In this document: piece by piece, positions 47,695-57,631 of the stretch | Layout of the letters: each line of letters opens with the position of its first letter | How positions within the stretch are numbered: position 1 is the first letter of the stretch | Source: Leptospira terpstrae serovar Hualin str. LT 11-33 = ATCC 700639 | GTDB lineage: Bacteria > Spirochaetota > Leptospiria > Leptospirales > Leptospiraceae | DNA: 64,000 nucleotides | Direction: 5' to 3' | Assembly (NCBI RefSeq): GCF_000332495.1 | Contig: NZ_AOGW02000002.1 | Location: 124,001 to 188,000, forward strand | Made by a program: the position numbers and the translations under genes | Notes under the pieces: model-generated | The model's database searches: none | What the model saw: the letters and a program-made list of their open reading frames with translations, nothing else | What the model was told of the DNA's origin: nothing

Positions 47695-49004
47695 TGAAGT
47701 CATTATACCTACAATTATTGTTAATTTTACTCAATGTTTTTGTAATCATAGGTTGCAAAACCAAACTAGACTTAGGAGATGAATCCAAACTTCCCGTCAT
47801 CTCTACTTTATTCAACAATCGTATGTTGTTACTCCTCAAAGGAACTTATGCAACAGACAATCCTTTGGATTGGAGTGAATTAAATAATGGAACTGGGGAA
47901 TTGTATGTAGATGACCAAGGGGAAGGATTAGATCCAACCATGACCTTAGTCAATCGCCCTAAAGCTGGAAGTATTCCTATCTTCTTAGATATAGGTGAAG
48001 TGCGAATTTCCAGTAAATACTTAAAAGGATTAAACGAACTCACGCAAATTCGCGACACAGTGGATTCAAATAAATTCTGGGACTATATTGCACCGAACCG
48101 ACAAGTTTTTTGTACAGTTACTTATTCATTCGATAACAACACTTGCACCGAAAGTAACGGAATTCTCAAAGCTTCTGATTTTTTCAATGGAATTGGAGCA
48201 CAATTTCCTTCCAATGATCCTTCTTCCGAAACCATTGGTGGAATTGAAACGGCTTTAGCAACGGGAAGGTATTGGTTCGGTCGTGAGTATTATTATGCTG
48301 CAATTTACTTTCGTTCCTTAGTGACTGGTTATGCTCTTGATGCAGGAATTCCAGTGTCTGGTCGTTTTGATAATAGACCCATCATCAATGGTCTTAATAT
48401 AGTTCCACGTAACAACTATGTGGCGGGAACTACCTCCTCTGCAAAAAGCACTATTGTTCCAAAAATGTTCCCTGCGCTCTTTACCCAATTGAATACCCAA
48501 TCAGTACAATCGGATATGGTGATTCGGGATGGATTTGATCCTTATATTTTAGAAGTCCGAATCAACTTAAAAGAAAATTTGATGTTACACTCTTATTTAA
48601 CAAGTCGGTCTACAATCGTAACTTATGTTGGAGTGAGTGATATCTTTTTTGATCACAAAGGGGAAGGAGACGCTGGCGGAAATATTTTGACAAGGGCTCG
48701 TGTCATTTATCCTGAGACAGCTTCTAGCCTGACAATTTCTGGCGGAGGCAATTCTTTGTTACATTATTATGGCATCTTTCGATTCCATGAAACTGATTTT
48801 TTAAACGTTTTGCCTCTTGCGGCTACACCTGCAAAACAAAATGCTAAGATAAAATACCTAAACCCTGGTACTTACAAGGCAGTTTGTTTGGGAGATCTGA
48901 CGAAACAGGACGGATATCCAGACACTGTAGTACGAGAGACTACATTTAACATACCTGAGTATCCATTCCGACAAACATATAACGTTGATTTGACATGCCC
49001 TTAG
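47694..49004 (+). CDS. Leptospiral lipoprotein, unknown family
   Basis: 436 residues beginning with GTG, overlapping the previous TAG by one base. The lipobox VIIGC gives a lipidated cysteine at about 21. The mature protein is beta-rich with NNGTGELYVDDQGEG and many Tyr/Gly strands, and four cysteines that may form disulphides (CTVTYSFDNNTC, and near the C-terminus). I do not recognise the family. Probably exposed on the outer membrane and made together with the upstream barrel protein. Confidence 0.75.
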   Translation: MKSLYLQLLLILLNVFVIIGCKTKLDLGDESKLPVISTLFNNRMLLLLKGTYATDNPLDWSELNNGTGELYVDDQGEGLDPTMTLVNRPKAGSIPIFLDIGEVRISSKYLKGLNELTQIRDTVDSNKFWDYIAPNRQVFCTVTYSFDNNTCTESNGILKASDFFNGIGAQFPSNDPSSETIGGIETALATGRYWFGREYYYAAIYFRSLVTGYALDAGIPVSGRFDNRPIINGLNIVPRNNYVAGTTSSAKSTIVPKMFPALFTQLNTQSVQSDMVIRDGFDPYILEVRINLKENLMLHSYLTSRSTIVTYVGVSDIFFDHKGEGDAGGNILTRARVIYPETASSLTISGGGNSLLHYYGIFRFHETDFLNVLPLAATPAKQNAKIKYLNPGTYKAVCLGDLTKQDGYPDTVVRETTFNIPEYPFRQTYNVDLTCP

Positions 49005-49082
49005 TAAAAAATTAGTTTCTCCATTCAATTTTACTTTTTTTTTACTCCCGTTTTTTGTGAACTTGGTAAAAGTACCAATCAT

Positions 49083-50933
49083 ATGAAAACGATATTGCTA
49101 AAACTACGTTCCCTTCTTTCCAAGGATTCCCTCCCACATGGAGAGTTGCAGTTTCCAATTCGATACAAACTTCTACTCATCACATCCGTTGTACTACTTG
49201 TTTCTATGTCTGGGATTATCTTTCTTGCTTCCTATTTTTTTAGAAAGGATAGTGAGGTTCGAGTCAAAGAAAACAATATCAAAATCAATGAAATCCTCTC
49301 CTTAAAAGTAAAATCAGACTTACATTCGATAAAACAAGATGTTCACATTACGGCTTCTGCCATTTTAAGAAATCCGACCTCAGCCAATGCAATCGCCAAA
49401 GAGTTGTTCGAGGAAGATCAAAACTTTCTTTTAATCGGAGCCTACGATGTAAGCCTTGAGCCAAAGTTTGAAGCTTTGAATGATGAGTTTTTACAAAAAT
49501 ACGACTACCAAAAATCAGAAGTAAAAGGATTACTTCGAAACATCCAACCCAAATTAAAAAAATCTTTTGGTGGGACCACAGTCATTTGGAATGCTAGTCC
49601 CCATTTTCGTCATCCTATCCTTTGCCTAAGTTTTCCACTTTCAGAATCTAAAGACACACATACTATCCTTGTCACTCTAGTAAAACTAGACAGTTTATTA
49701 GATGCTTTCCAAACCTCAGGGCCAGTAGAAACATTTCTTGTCAGTGAAGACGGAAGTGTACTTGCACATCCTGATGCTAAAGTTGTTCTTTCGGGAATTA
49801 ATTTGAATGATCTTCCCATTGTAGAACGTATGAAAAAGTCTACCGTTGACAATGGACAGTTCCGTTATGAATCTAAAGACGGAGTATCACATCTCGGATC
49901 TTTCAAAAAACTTGGGTTAGGTGGTGTTGGAGTAGTTTCCCAAGTTCGCGAATCAAAAATTTTTGAAGAAGTAAATAACATCCAAAAACGAAATGTTTAC
50001 ATATTGATAGTTTCTTTAGCTCTTTCATTTATCGTTGTTTATGTTTTTGCAAAATCCCTATCAACACCCATTTTAAAATTAGTGGATGCTTCAGAAGAAA
50101 TTAGGCGTGGGAACTATCATATTGAACTTCACGCCACTAGTCATGATGAAATTGGAACTCTCACCAAATCCTTCGTAAGTATGGGACGTGGTTTGGAAGA
50201 ACGTGAAAAATTAAAAGATTCCTTCGGTCGATTTGTGAACCAAGATATCGCAGAACTTGCTGCCAAAGGTAAACTCTCAATAGGTGGCCAAAGAAAGTAT
50301 TGCACCATTTTTTTCTCAGACATTAGAAGTTTCACAGCCATATCTGAAAAGTTACAACCAGAAGAAGTGGTAGAATTTTTAAATCAATATATGACCGAAA
50401 TGGTAAAATGTGTACAGGAAACTGGTGGGACTGTAGATAAATTCATTGGTGATGCTATCATGGCCACTTGGGGAGCCCTTCGAGATTCAAAACAACATGC
50501 TAAGTCTACGGTAGAAGCTGCACTTAGAATGCGAGACAAACTCATTGAGTTTAACAAAGGAAGAGGTACAGTAAAAAAACCTATCATACAAATTGGATGT
50601 GGAATTAACACTGGCTATGTGATTGCAGGTCAGATTGGAAGTTCCGACAAAATGGAATATACTGTGATTGGAGATTCGGTCAATCTTGCCTCTCGAGTAG
50701 AATCTTTAAATAAAGAAACCCACACCGACATACTCATTACAGAAACAACTTACCAAGAAGTTAAATCCGATTACCATGTTCTAAGTATGGGAGAAATTGA
50801 GTTAAAAGGAAAATCCAAAGCTCAAAAAGTCTACGCAGTACTCGGGAGAAAAACAGATCCCAATTATCCAAAAAATTTGAGCGAACTACAAAAGTTAGTT
50901 GGAATTACTGTAGTGAAAAAGGGGAAAAAATGA
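49083..50933 (+). CDS. Class III adenylate cyclase with periplasmic sensor and HAMP
   Basis: 616 residues: helix (about 27-50), a periplasmic dCache-like domain (55-300), a second helix (304-324), HAMP (325-385) and the cyclase domain (400-590). Metal aspartates are D413 (FFSDIRSF) and D457 (FIGDA), with lysine K453. The adenine-pocket partner is threonine (EYTVIGD), as in class IIIb, and N534 and R538 are in DSVNLASR. It should make cAMP on periplasmic stimulus. Its stop overlaps the ATG of the FecR gene (ATGA), so the two are coupled. Confidence 0.92.
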   Translation: MKTILLKLRSLLSKDSLPHGELQFPIRYKLLLITSVVLLVSMSGIIFLASYFFRKDSEVRVKENNIKINEILSLKVKSDLHSIKQDVHITASAILRNPTSANAIAKELFEEDQNFLLIGAYDVSLEPKFEALNDEFLQKYDYQKSEVKGLLRNIQPKLKKSFGGTTVIWNASPHFRHPILCLSFPLSESKDTHTILVTLVKLDSLLDAFQTSGPVETFLVSEDGSVLAHPDAKVVLSGINLNDLPIVERMKKSTVDNGQFRYESKDGVSHLGSFKKLGLGGVGVVSQVRESKIFEEVNNIQKRNVYILIVSLALSFIVVYVFAKSLSTPILKLVDASEEIRRGNYHIELHATSHDEIGTLTKSFVSMGRGLEEREKLKDSFGRFVNQDIAELAAKGKLSIGGQRKYCTIFFSDIRSFTAISEKLQPEEVVEFLNQYMTEMVKCVQETGGTVDKFIGDAIMATWGALRDSKQHAKSTVEAALRMRDKLIEFNKGRGTVKKPIIQIGCGINTGYVIAGQIGSSDKMEYTVIGDSVNLASRVESLNKETHTDILITETTYQEVKSDYHVLSMGEIELKGKSKAQKVYAVLGRKTDPNYPKNLSELQKLVGITVVKKGKK

Positions 50934-52834
50934 ATTTAGATAAACGAGACCGCCTCGTCCTATTCACGCTCTTAGGTGTTGCTATTCTCTTTTCTTTACT
51001 ATTTTATTTGGATATCAATCGTAAAATTGGGATTGGAGATCGAGAAGTTGTAGGAACCATCTTTTTTAAAAATAATATTGTTCAAAGAAAATTTGAAGAT
51101 GAAGTGATTTGGGAAAAATTAGAAAACAATAGCCCACTCACAAATAAAGATACAATTCGATCTGAAGCTTATTCAGATGCACTCATTCGATTAAAAGATG
51201 GAACGGAAATTAATATTGATGAAAATTCAATGTTTAACCTGGATTTAACGGGAGAAGAACCAAATCTCGAGTTCACTCAAGGTTCCTTAGAAGTTAAAAA
51301 GAACGATACTCAACCCAACCAACTAAAAATCACAAGTGCCGGTAGCGAAATTAATGTAGATTCCGGTAATGTGAAAATCGAAAGGTCCAAAGAAAGAGAA
51401 CTAAGTCTTTTTGTTGAAAAAGGAAAAACTACTGTCAAACAACAAGACGGCAAGTCAGTTGCAGTTGAAGAAGGGAAAAAGGCCGAATTTAAAAAAACTG
51501 GAATTGAAATCAAAAAAATTCCCGTTGTACTAATTGCACCTTCTTCTCAGAAATTATTTTATGCGGAACCAGAAGAAGTTTCCGTTCATTTTCAATGGAA
51601 AATTGAATCAGGATACGAAAATCCTATTTTGGAAGTCTCAAGATCACCTAACTTTCAAATGACGTTAATCAACGAAAAAGTGGAAGGAACCCAAGCTGAC
51701 TTTAAATTAAAAGAAGGCACCTTTTATTGGAGATTGAAGGTTAAAAACAAGGTAGGTTCTGGAAACGAATTCAGTGAAATCAATAAATTTTTCGTAACCA
51801 AACTAGAGTCCTTTCAGGGAGAATCTCCTGAAAACGGAACTATAATCCCATTCGTACAGACATACCCACTGACCACACTCACTTGGACCAAACTTACAAC
51901 AGCTAACACTTACAAGTTGATCGTTTCCAATTCACCTAAACTCGTAAATCCAATCAAACAATTAGAAACGACTGCTAATCAAATTTCTTATGATGATCTA
52001 AAGGAAGGCACATACTATTGGAAGGTCATTGCAAAGTCTTCCTTTCCTGATACAAAGGATAGAGAAAGCCAAGTCCTTTCTTTTATTATCAAAAAACAAA
52101 ATTCTGTTCCAGCACCAAAATGGTTACGACCATCTTCTGGAACAGAAATATCCGCAGAGGAAATCCAACAGAACCAAGCTATTTTGATTTGGGATGGCAA
52201 TGCAGAATTAAAATCTTATCAAGTAAAAGTTGCTAAAGATTCTAAAATGGCATCGGTAGTTTTTTCCGAAGAAACAGCATCAAATTTTCTCGTACCTAAC
52301 TGGAATCAATTGGGAAAAGGTACTTTTTTTGCAACGATCATTGGAAAATCAAAAGAAGGCAAAGAAACAGAGACTTCTTCTTTGCTCAGTTTTACCATTG
52401 TAGACAAAAAGAAAAAAACTGAACCAATAGAAGATCCAACGGAAAACAAACCAGATCGAAAATTAGAACCCAGGTTGGAAATGATGTCTCCGAATGGAAC
52501 CATTGTCCAAATGAAAGGAAAATCTAGTTTAGACTTTCAATGGAAGGTTACTGGAGTGACTGGAGAAAAATATGATCTTGTTTTATACCAACACACAGGT
52601 GATAAAAAAACAGCTATTTATAAAATCTCCACTAAAGATTCAAAACATAGTTTGAAGGACTTAAGTATCTTAGACGAAGGTTCCTTCTCTTGGGATCTCA
52701 GTGTGTATAAAGATTCCAACCTATTATTATCCAGAAAAGGAAGTTTTATATTGGCACTTGATCAGTTTAAATCATTAAAACCTTCTGATATTGAATTCAT
52801 TTCTCCAAAACGGTTGTATAAAGAAAAACGATGA
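50930..52834 (+). CDS. FecR-domain protein with fibronectin-like repeats
   Basis: 634 residues. One N-terminal helix (about 8-28) anchors it in the inner membrane. Residues 70-180 are a FecR-like beta domain (SDALIRLKDGTEINIDENS). Then come four repeated 90-100 residue Ig/Fn3-like modules, each ending with a strand such as GTFYWRLKVKNKV, GTYYWKVIAKSS or GTFFATIIGKS, at about 200-290, 295-388, 393-492 and 515-617. The domain side is periplasmic. It is coupled to the cyclase upstream and the next gene downstream. It may sense or scaffold the cell wall; this is inferred. Confidence 0.85.
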   Translation: MNLDKRDRLVLFTLLGVAILFSLLFYLDINRKIGIGDREVVGTIFFKNNIVQRKFEDEVIWEKLENNSPLTNKDTIRSEAYSDALIRLKDGTEINIDENSMFNLDLTGEEPNLEFTQGSLEVKKNDTQPNQLKITSAGSEINVDSGNVKIERSKERELSLFVEKGKTTVKQQDGKSVAVEEGKKAEFKKTGIEIKKIPVVLIAPSSQKLFYAEPEEVSVHFQWKIESGYENPILEVSRSPNFQMTLINEKVEGTQADFKLKEGTFYWRLKVKNKVGSGNEFSEINKFFVTKLESFQGESPENGTIIPFVQTYPLTTLTWTKLTTANTYKLIVSNSPKLVNPIKQLETTANQISYDDLKEGTYYWKVIAKSSFPDTKDRESQVLSFIIKKQNSVPAPKWLRPSSGTEISAEEIQQNQAILIWDGNAELKSYQVKVAKDSKMASVVFSEETASNFLVPNWNQLGKGTFFATIIGKSKEGKETETSSLLSFTIVDKKKKTEPIEDPTENKPDRKLEPRLEMMSPNGTIVQMKGKSSLDFQWKVTGVTGEKYDLVLYQHTGDKKTAIYKISTKDSKHSLKDLSILDEGSFSWDLSVYKDSNLLLSRKGSFILALDQFKSLKPSDIEFISPKRLYKEKR

Positions 52835-53871
52835 AACTAAATACTAAACGATTTTTTATTTTATTTTGGTTTGTCACTTTTTCTATTGGGGCGCAAGACG
52901 GAACCAAACTCATTGCTTGGAAACCCATTCCAGAAGCAAGTGGATACCAAATTCAAATCAAAGAAAAATCTGGCAAAACTGTTATCGATAAAAAAATTGA
53001 TACTGCCTATCATTCCATCGAAGAACTTCCATCAGGTGTATACCAAGTAAGAACAGCACCTTTAAACTTATTTAAAAAACCCGCTGTTTGGTCAGCATGG
53101 AAAGATTTGGAAGTTATCATATCAGAACCACCGAAAGTAGTGATAGAAGAACAAAAGCCTATTATACTTCCAAAGTCAGAATCTAAAGTTGAAAAATCTA
53201 TATCGAATGTTACCATCGAAGGGGAACATTTTTTAGAAGCAACAAAGGTGGATTTGACTAAGAAAAATGAAACACTACCTATCCTTAGTAAGGAAGTAAA
53301 ATCGCCGGAACGAATTGATTTAAAAGTTGATACAACGGATGCTAAATCAGGTCCTTATGATTTGACAGTGACCAATCCCTACCAAAAACCGAAAGTAATT
53401 TCCAATTTTGTTCAGGTAGAGGATCCAAAACACAACACAACCGATGCAGATGGAAACGAAGAACCCCAGAATAAAGGATCCAAAAAATCAAAAATCAATT
53501 TACCTAAAGGCAAACTCTTTCGGGATTATACATACGAAGAGATGTTAGCATTTTTAGAAACTGACGTTGCGGTCAATTGTAAGAACACAAAAATTCCTGC
53601 ATTAACACTGAGCGAATGCCACAAAACATACGTTATATTAAATTTTTCGAGTGAAGACAATCATTCAGTTTTTGAATTCTATAAATTGATTAATGAAAAT
53701 GAATCTGATCGAGTCAGTGCTTATCAGTATTTTAGCAAAAATTGTTCTCCCCGATTTCGGCCTGCTTTTGAACGAATGGAATTAGAATGGAAAAATCGAA
53801 ACAATCTAGACCCCGATGAACGCCAATCGTTACTCCAAGATTTGACTAAATTTCGAAATTGTCCGAGGTAA
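52831..53871 (+). CDS. Secreted beta-repeat protein, third gene of the cyclase operon
   Basis: 346 residues with a signal peptide ending SIGAQD. Residues 25-95 (LIAWKPIPEASGYQIQIKEK...) look like one more copy of the Fn3-like module of the FecR protein. 120-205 is an IPT/TIG-like domain (VTIEGEHFLEATKVD). The C-terminal 130 residues contain four cysteines and are helical. The start overlaps the FecR stop (ATGA). Function unknown; presumably it works with the FecR protein in the periplasm. Confidence 0.8.
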   Translation: MKLNTKRFFILFWFVTFSIGAQDGTKLIAWKPIPEASGYQIQIKEKSGKTVIDKKIDTAYHSIEELPSGVYQVRTAPLNLFKKPAVWSAWKDLEVIISEPPKVVIEEQKPIILPKSESKVEKSISNVTIEGEHFLEATKVDLTKKNETLPILSKEVKSPERIDLKVDTTDAKSGPYDLTVTNPYQKPKVISNFVQVEDPKHNTTDADGNEEPQNKGSKKSKINLPKGKLFRDYTYEEMLAFLETDVAVNCKNTKIPALTLSECHKTYVILNFSSEDNHSVFEFYKLINENESDRVSAYQYFSKNCSPRFRPAFERMELEWKNRNNLDPDERQSLLQDLTKFRNCPR

Positions 53872-53923
53872 TTTCATATTCTTTTGCTTGTAAGGAATCC
53901 CTTTTTTTAGTCCTATTAAGAGA

Positions 53924-54520
53924 ATGAGATACTCTTTGATTGCATCGGTTGGAATCACGCTTGTCACTTTCCAGGCCCTCCATTCCGAACCATCCGTTCT
54001 GAGCCAAAATGTGAAAGAAGTCACAACTAGAATTCAAGATTTGGCTCTTTACCCTACTCTATCTAAAAAAAGACTTTATGGTGCCGTCTCTAAAGGAGGC
54101 GCCATTCGATTTGATTTAAAAGCAGGGTAATCATCTCCGCAATCGATCGGGATCGGTGTGGCAACCGATGGCAAACTAAAAGAATGGGTTCTCACAGTAT
54201 ACTCAGGGAATGGTCAAAACGAAAATCCAACCATCCTAAGAAAAGAAAAGATCGAAGGGGAAACTCAGTGGGTCTTTGAATTATTAGCTCCACCGGAAGA
54301 GATTACAGTAGAGATTCAAAATGTAAGCTCAGAAACACCTGTGACTGTCGTTGAAATTGTACATGGATATTATTATGGTTATTCAATGGATAAAGAGAAC
54401 AATACCAAACCTCAACCACAAAATCCGACTAAACCAAATCCTACAGATCCAGAGAAACTTTCACCCAATGATGTTCAAAATCGAACTGAATTTTACCGGG
54501 CACCTTTCACAAAAGACTGA
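53924..54520 (+). pseudogene. Secreted protein interrupted by an in-frame TAA
   Basis: A single frame runs from the ATG at 53924 to 54520 (199 codons) but has TAA at 54128-54130, after 68 residues. The downstream frame (SSPQSIGIGVATDGKLKEW...) reads as genuine protein to its end, with a proline-rich C-terminal stretch. CAA to TAA would be one base change (Gln to stop). A signal peptide is present. No RBS precedes the GTG at 54158, so independent restart is unlikely. The 3' end overlaps the convergent DUF1574 gene by 28 bp. Confidence 0.7.
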
Positions 54521-55590
54521 AGTAGATTCTTAAAAATATAATCTGTATACTCATCATAACATGTCGGTGACATGTGACCTGCATCACTAAAGTTGTTGCA
54601 GGTATAATTTGTATCATCATTCATATTCCAAAACGGTATTCCATTCGATTTATGGTATTCTAACATTCTAGGATACCAATCATGATACACAGTATCAACC
54701 TTTCCATCACCTACTGAAACTTTTAAATTTCGAATGTGGTCCATATAAGGCAATGAAAGCCGAACCCAAATGACAGCGGTTGGAACTCCCAATTGTTTTG
54801 CAAGTTCCAATGATTCGTTTGTGAAACTCAACACTTGATCAGAAAAATGAAAGGGTACTAAATACGAGTGAAAGTCGCCAATCGCTGACTTTTTTAATAA
54901 CTCTTGAGGAAGAACTGATTGGTGAGTCCCTGGGGTCATCGCAGAACCCTTCCCTTGATTCAAATTCTCCATTAAACTATTGCGTAGCTCACGATAAGGA
55001 TATAAAAATGATTCCTTATTTTTTGCACGAGCAAGGATTACATCCAACTTAGGGCGGTATTGATAAGCCCGAAACATACGTTTTGCAATTAGTGTTGAAA
55101 TATCTTCTGTTGAAAATAATGAAAAATGTTTTAATACAAAAGAAACATTGAGTCCATTGGTTAATGTTTCATCTACTTTTAAAGTAGCTGCCGAATTATA
55201 CATTTCAACCGAATGGTCAAATAAAAAGAAATCTGGTTTTACGTTATCTTTACGAAACTCTTCCATCCATTGTAAAACATAATCAGGTTTTCCTCCTGGC
55301 ACGGAGAAGTTAAACATCACCCAACCTGGATATTTTTTATGAATGTATTCATTGTCAAATAAAAGGGCGCGAGAATTACCAAAGTATACCAACACTTTGT
55401 CTCGATCTTTTTTTGATAAATAAACTTTTAAGTCTTCATATAACTGATGTTTCTGAATATAATTAATATCAGAAAGTGATTTTGAAAAATAGGTATGTAT
55501 GTTTTCTAAAAGCAAAAGTTTGTCTAAACAAAACGTAAGGAAAACAACTAGGAACGGGACCAACAAAAATCGATTACGAATTAAATCCAC
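54493..55590 (-). CDS. DUF1574 protein, SGNH-like partner of the MBOAT acyltransferase
   Basis: 365 residues starting with GTG (AGGAGA six bases upstream). One N-terminal helix precedes a periplasmic domain with an SGNH/AlgX-like pattern: YFGNSRALLF (block I-like) and DAGHMS near the C-terminus (block V-like Asp/His). DUF1574 proteins are abundant in Leptospira and often lie next to an MBOAT gene. The MBOAT stop lies 9 bp upstream, so they work together, probably in O-acylation of surface polysaccharide. The catalytic role is inferred. Confidence 0.85.
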   Translation of the reverse strand: MDLIRNRFLLVPFLVVFLTFCLDKLLLLENIHTYFSKSLSDINYIQKHQLYEDLKVYLSKKDRDKVLVYFGNSRALLFDNEYIHKKYPGWVMFNFSVPGGKPDYVLQWMEEFRKDNVKPDFFLFDHSVEMYNSAATLKVDETLTNGLNVSFVLKHFSLFSTEDISTLIAKRMFRAYQYRPKLDVILARAKNKESFLYPYRELRNSLMENLNQGKGSAMTPGTHQSVLPQELLKKSAIGDFHSYLVPFHFSDQVLSFTNESLELAKQLGVPTAVIWVRLSLPYMDHIRNLKVSVGDGKVDTVYHDWYPRMLEYHKSNGIPFWNMNDDTNYTCNNFSDAGHMSPTCYDEYTDYIFKNLLQSFVKGAR

Positions 55591-55599
55591 AATTGTCTC

Positions 55600-57078
55600 C
55601 TAAAACTTATAGTAGATAAATTCTCCGCCATCTTGGGAAAGAGTAGCAAGAAGAAAGATTGTAACAATACCGAGCGCAGGAACAAGCCATATATCATGTT
55701 TACGAACTCGCTGCCAATACTCCGGAACATACTGGATATGATGGAAAAAAAGTAAGGCAACCGAAGTATAAAAAATTCGTTCCAAGTTTTCAATGTGTTG
55801 GAACCGAAAAGAAGAACCATTTCCCAAAAGAGAAGTCGCTGAGACCAACCACTCATTTTTATCTCCAATAAACATGGCTTCCAAACTATTTGAAAAGTGA
55901 GTAAAAATACCGTGAAAGTGATCCAGCATATTAGTCGCATTATTGGATCGAAACATAAGTCCGGAAATAGAAAATAATACAAAGACAATCAATGCTTTGA
56001 GAACAATAAGAAATTTATTTTTTTCAGGAGTTAACTTCCAACCCAGGTTATCTTCGAAATACCTTTCACCTGCCAATATAACTCCCCAATAAAAACCCCA
56101 ACAGATAAAGGTATAATCAGCTCCGTGCCAAAAACCCCCTAGTGTCATGATGATGATAAGGTTTAAGTAAGTACGAAGTTCTCCTTTACGAGAACCGCCG
56201 AGAGGAAAGTAAATATAATCTCTAAGCCAAAAAGAAAGTGTAATGTGCCAACGTTTCCAAAGTTCTCTCCCTGATGTTGAGAAAAAAGGTGCCTTAAAAT
56301 TTTCAGGAGTTTCAAATCCTAAAAACAAAGCAATGGAACGCGCCATGTCAGTGAGTCCAGAAAAATCACTATAAACTTGAATCGCATAACAAACACCAGC
56401 GATAAATAAAGAAAAAGAATCATACTCTGCTGGAGAACCAAACACTGGCGAGATGGTAAGTGACATTGGATCTGCAACGAGAACTTTTTTTACAAGCCCT
56501 GACATGAGTAAATAAGATGCCCGGTACATCTTTTCTTTATTCGGTGTGAGTTTGTCTAAGTTGGGGAAAAAGTCGGACATCCTCATGATTGGTCCAGCAA
56601 TGAGTACTGGAAAAAATGCCACAAACAAAAAGTAATCTTCAACTTTAATGATAGGTTTTGTAGAATCTCTGTAAGTATCCACGGCAGCGGCAATCACTTG
56701 AAATGTGTAAAAACTAATCGCAAGTGGGAGAGCAATATGGATTAAATCAGGAACTTGTTTAAAGAACGGATAGTTCGTTAGATCAGCGAGAACCTTACTG
56801 AAAAAATATATATACTTAAAAAATCCTAAATTGATAAGGTTGAGAATAACTGTAAGTCCGATCCAAAACTTTGTTGGAGTGACTTTGATCTTCCGATAAA
56901 AAAGATAATTGATGCTAATGACTACAAGAAAGTGGACAGTCAATGCCAATGAGAAGTAGGCATAAAAGCAGATTCCTGCAATGAGTAGAAAGTATTTGCG
57001 AGCTACTTTGGGAATGGCCCAATAGAGCAAATAAACGATTGAAAAGAAGATTAAAAATGGGATTGAGTTGAACAACAT
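55600..57078 (-). CDS. MBOAT-family membrane O-acyltransferase (AlgI/DltB-like)
   Basis: 492 residues with about ten membrane segments. The MBOAT core RWHITLSFWLRDYIYFPLGG (276-295) and GGFWHGADYTF with the catalytic H318 are both present. Family members transfer acyl groups (acetyl, D-alanyl) across the inner membrane to extracytoplasmic sugars. The DUF1574 protein just downstream is the likely periplasmic partner. The start lies one base after the NYN-gene stop. Confidence 0.93.
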   Translation of the reverse strand: MLFNSIPFLIFFSIVYLLYWAIPKVARKYFLLIAGICFYAYFSLALTVHFLVVISINYLFYRKIKVTPTKFWIGLTVILNLINLGFFKYIYFFSKVLADLTNYPFFKQVPDLIHIALPLAISFYTFQVIAAAVDTYRDSTKPIIKVEDYFLFVAFFPVLIAGPIMRMSDFFPNLDKLTPNKEKMYRASYLLMSGLVKKVLVADPMSLTISPVFGSPAEYDSFSLFIAGVCYAIQVYSDFSGLTDMARSIALFLGFETPENFKAPFFSTSGRELWKRWHITLSFWLRDYIYFPLGGSRKGELRTYLNLIIIMTLGGFWHGADYTFICWGFYWGVILAGERYFEDNLGWKLTPEKNKFLIVLKALIVFVLFSISGLMFRSNNATNMLDHFHGIFTHFSNSLEAMFIGDKNEWLVSATSLLGNGSSFRFQHIENLERIFYTSVALLFFHHIQYVPEYWQRVRKHDIWLVPALGIVTIFLLATLSQDGGEFIYYKF

Positions 57079-57079
57079 A

Positions 57080-57580
57080 TCAAGGAAGGAATTGTCTCTC
57101 CCAGTAATCGGTTTCCGAACTTGGTGTCAATCCTTCTTTCAGGTGGTTAAATTCGGTTTCGTCCTCATCTGCTTCCCTTTTGACCCAGTCTGCATAAAAT
57201 TCTTCTGAGGTCATTCGTTTGGCCCGAAGCCTACGTGCAAAACTAACAATCTCTTTATCTGAAGTGATCACCAAACATTGAGAAGGTACAGGGCATAAAT
57301 TGAGATAACCGATGATGAGTTCGTCAGCTTTTTTTTCATGACTATAATGAACCGAGAATTCACCAAAATCTTCCGAATAACAATCTGAGGTTAGATCCTT
57401 CTTCCCGTCGAAAAATACTAGAATCTTAGAATGTTTCTTCTTTGCGTAATATCGTTTTAGGTGGGCCAATAACCCATCCCGGGCATCTTGCAGGCGGTAT
57501 TCCCCCAGACAAAATGCCAAATCGGGAAATTTATACATTAGATTCATCCCGTCGATCAGGATTCTCTCATTTACGGGCAC
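57080..57580 (-). CDS. NYN/PIN-domain RNase (YacP-like)
   Basis: 166 residues starting GTG. ILIDGMNLMYKF is the first acidic motif (D10), followed by VFFDGKKD and VITSDKEIVSFARR with further aspartates, as in NYN domains of YacP/Rae1-type ribonucleases. No extra domain is seen. It may cleave tRNA or mRNA, possibly at the ribosome. It is upstream of and coupled to the MBOAT gene and divergent from the SDR gene. Confidence 0.85.
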   Translation of the reverse strand: MPVNERILIDGMNLMYKFPDLAFCLGEYRLQDARDGLLAHLKRYYAKKKHSKILVFFDGKKDLTSDCYSEDFGEFSVHYSHEKKADELIIGYLNLCPVPSQCLVITSDKEIVSFARRLRAKRMTSEEFYADWVKREADEDETEFNHLKEGLTPSSETDYWERQFLP

Positions 57581-57631
57581 AACTCTATTGAAACCACTTG
57601 CCAGATTCGATTAAACCAAAAAAACGTAAAC

